This document shows positions 7,955 to 8,556 of a DNA stretch of 8,556 nt, piece after piece (position 1 is the stretch's first letter; each line of letters begins with the position of its first letter). The translations under genes were made by a program, and so were the position numbers. The notes beneath the pieces were generated by a model. That model did not search any database. It was not told the DNA's origin and saw only the letters and a list, made by a program, of their open reading frames with translations. The stretch is from Spirochaetaceae bacterium (GTDB lineage: Bacteria; Spirochaetota; Spirochaetia; DSM-27196; SLAA01). The stretch spans positions 1 to 8,556 of the forward strand of contig PXEI01000111.1 in the NCBI GenBank assembly GCA_003564775.1. Reading direction: 5' to 3'.

Positions 7955-8221
7955 TTACTCTACCACTGCGATGAGATCCTGCATCTTAACGATCAGATGC
8001 TCGGCACCGTCAACCTTGATGTTGGTTCCGGCGTACTTGTCGTACATGACCTTGTCACCAACCTTGACCGTGATGGCTTCGGTGTCGTCACCTACGGCCT
8101 TGATTACGCCGGTCTGAGTCTTCTCCTGGGCGGTTTCGGGAATGAAGAGACCACCCTTGGTCTTTTCTTCTTCCTTCTCGATCATGAGTAGTACGCGATC
8201 ACCAAGCGGCTTTATTTTCAT
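7955..8221 (-). CDS. groES: Co-chaperonin GroES (Hsp10)
   Basis: GroES forms a heptameric lid on GroEL and closes the folding chamber. The 88-residue protein starts MKIKPLGDRVLL, the standard GroES opening. It has the mobile loop at about 15-33 with GGLFIP (23-28); residues 25-27 (Leu-Phe-Ile) replace the Ile-Val-Leu of E. coli that docks on GroEL. It continues with GDKVMYDKYAGT and ends DLIAVVE. The ATG at 8221 has a perfect AGGAGG seven bases upstream. A longer in-frame start at 8416 would span the promoter and adds residues unlike any GroES. No groEL lies on either side: a terminator follows at once, then a convergent helicase gene. The gene is therefore a single-gene unit, as in Treponema and Borrelia. 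No CIRCE element is seen; direct repeats at the start site may replace it. Confidence 0.97.
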   Translation of the reverse strand: MKIKPLGDRVLLMIEKEEEKTKGGLFIPETAQEKTQTGVIKAVGDDTEAITVKVGDKVMYDKYAGTNIKVDGAEHLIVKMQDLIAVVE

Positions 8222-8228
8222 GTGTGTT

Positions 8229-8234
8229 CCTCCT
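8229..8234 (-). promoter_or_regulatory. Ribosome binding site of groES
   Basis: A perfect AGGAGG on the minus strand lies seven bases before the ATG at 8221. It fixes the groES start and predicts strong translation. Confidence 0.9.
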
Positions 8235-8255
8235 GTCGGTTCTATCCGTTGCGTG

Positions 8256-8281
8256 GTGTTAGAATGTTCGATTGTGTTAGA
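8256..8281 (-). repeat. Direct repeat at the groES transcription start (possible operator)
   Basis: TCTAACAC occurs twice on the minus strand (8281-8274 and 8263-8256), 18 bp apart. The first copy begins two bases after the -10 box and covers the predicted start site. Same-face spacing near two helical turns suits a regulator binding in tandem. The sequence does not match the inverted-repeat CIRCE element bound by HrcA. Confidence 0.45.
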
Positions 8282-8282
8282 G

Positions 8283-8311
8283 AATATACGCGACTGGCCT
8301 TGAGAGGTCAA
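8283..8311 (-). promoter_or_regulatory. Sigma-70-type promoter of groES
   Basis: On the minus strand TTGACC (8311-8306) is followed by a 17-bp spacer and TATATT (8288-8283). Transcription should start near 8276, giving a leader of about 55 nt. Both boxes match the housekeeping consensus at five of six positions. I see no sigma-32-type CCCCAT -10. Confidence 0.78.
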
Positions 8312-8556
8312 GAAGTAATACGGCATTGCCTCCGAGTCGACCGCGGCCGTACATTGAGAGGCGTGAAGCATGTAAGCCGGGTGCGGCGGAAACGGCGCGA
8401 AGCTATTATTGAGCATCTTTTGCTAAACTGTCCCGGTTATGCCGGTCGGAATGACGTCCTTCCGCGATGTTCAGGCAGACAACTCCGGTCTCTGCAGCGG
8501 GCTCCAAAGACTGGGCAAAATGCCGGCTTTCGGCGCAGATCGTCGGCGTTGTACGC
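8312..8556. other. Unassigned stretch upstream of groES to the window edge
   Basis: No gene here can be defended. Three frames run off the right edge. A plus frame from ATG 8264 is open for 97 codons, but it is very rich in arginine and overlaps the groES promoter. A plus frame from ATG 8439 (starting MPVGMTSFRDVQ) has no Shine-Dalgarno, though an extended -10-like TGCTAAACT lies just upstream (8421-8429). A minus frame ends in TAA at 8408-8406 after 49 visible codons, with ordinary amino-acid composition. None resembles a family I know. I see no tRNA or other structured RNA. The minus frame could be the tail of a gene upstream of groES, and the plus ATG 8439 could be the head of a divergent gene. 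Confidence 0.4.

Noticed and set aside
8222..8416. N-terminal extension of GroES to 8416
   Set aside because: The extension crosses the groES promoter and Shine-Dalgarno. GroES proteins begin at the MKIKPLGDR-like sequence.

Overview
This window is ordinary bacterial chromosome: dense, moderately GC-rich, with short or overlapping gene junctions and no phage, transposon, CRISPR or RNA-gene signature. I infer a spirochaete of the Spirochaeta/Alkalispirochaeta kind, with moderate confidence. The reasons are a stand-alone groES with no groEL beside it (as in Treponema and Borrelia) and an archaeal/fungal-type Asd. No 16S or other marker is present to settle this.

Layout. (1) 1-1600, plus strand: the C-terminal end of a sensor histidine kinase, overlapped by 4 nt by an NtrC-family sigma-54 activator, forming a two-component pair. 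(2) 1597-4402, minus strand: an operon asd - lysC - small J-domain protein in which successive genes overlap by 4 nt (ATGA, GTGA). Its sigma-70-type promoter is at 4447-4475. The J-protein stop and the NtrC stop share the bases CTAA, so the two transcription units meet with no spacer. (3) 4403-4553: a divergent promoter region with one promoter for asd and one for punA, and a palindrome exactly midway between the two -35 boxes. (4) 4554-7794, plus strand: punA (trimeric purine nucleoside phosphorylase) and, overlapping it by 11 nt, a DinG/XPD-type iron-sulfur DNA helicase. (5) 7888-8311, minus strand: groES with its own strong promoter, a perfect Shine-Dalgarno and an intrinsic terminator, convergent with the helicase. 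(6) 8312-8556: no gene I can defend. Several frames run off the window edge.

How the genes work together. AspK (LysC) and Asd catalyse the first two steps from aspartate towards lysine, threonine and methionine. The lysine-binding ACT residues of the E. coli enzyme are conserved, which suggests feedback by lysine. The J-domain protein is coupled to lysC translation but its client is unknown. PunA salvages purines. The helicase is probably a DNA-repair or R-loop/G4-resolving enzyme.

The most unusual item is the helicase. It carries an N-terminal RadC-like JAMM (MPN+) metal-binding domain with an intact E / HxH / S / D set. That is where Firmicutes DinG has a DnaQ-like exonuclease and E. coli DinG has nothing. 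The other points worth a second look are the palindrome in the divergent promoter region, the non-CIRCE direct repeats at the groES start site, and the J-protein in a lysine-pathway operon.
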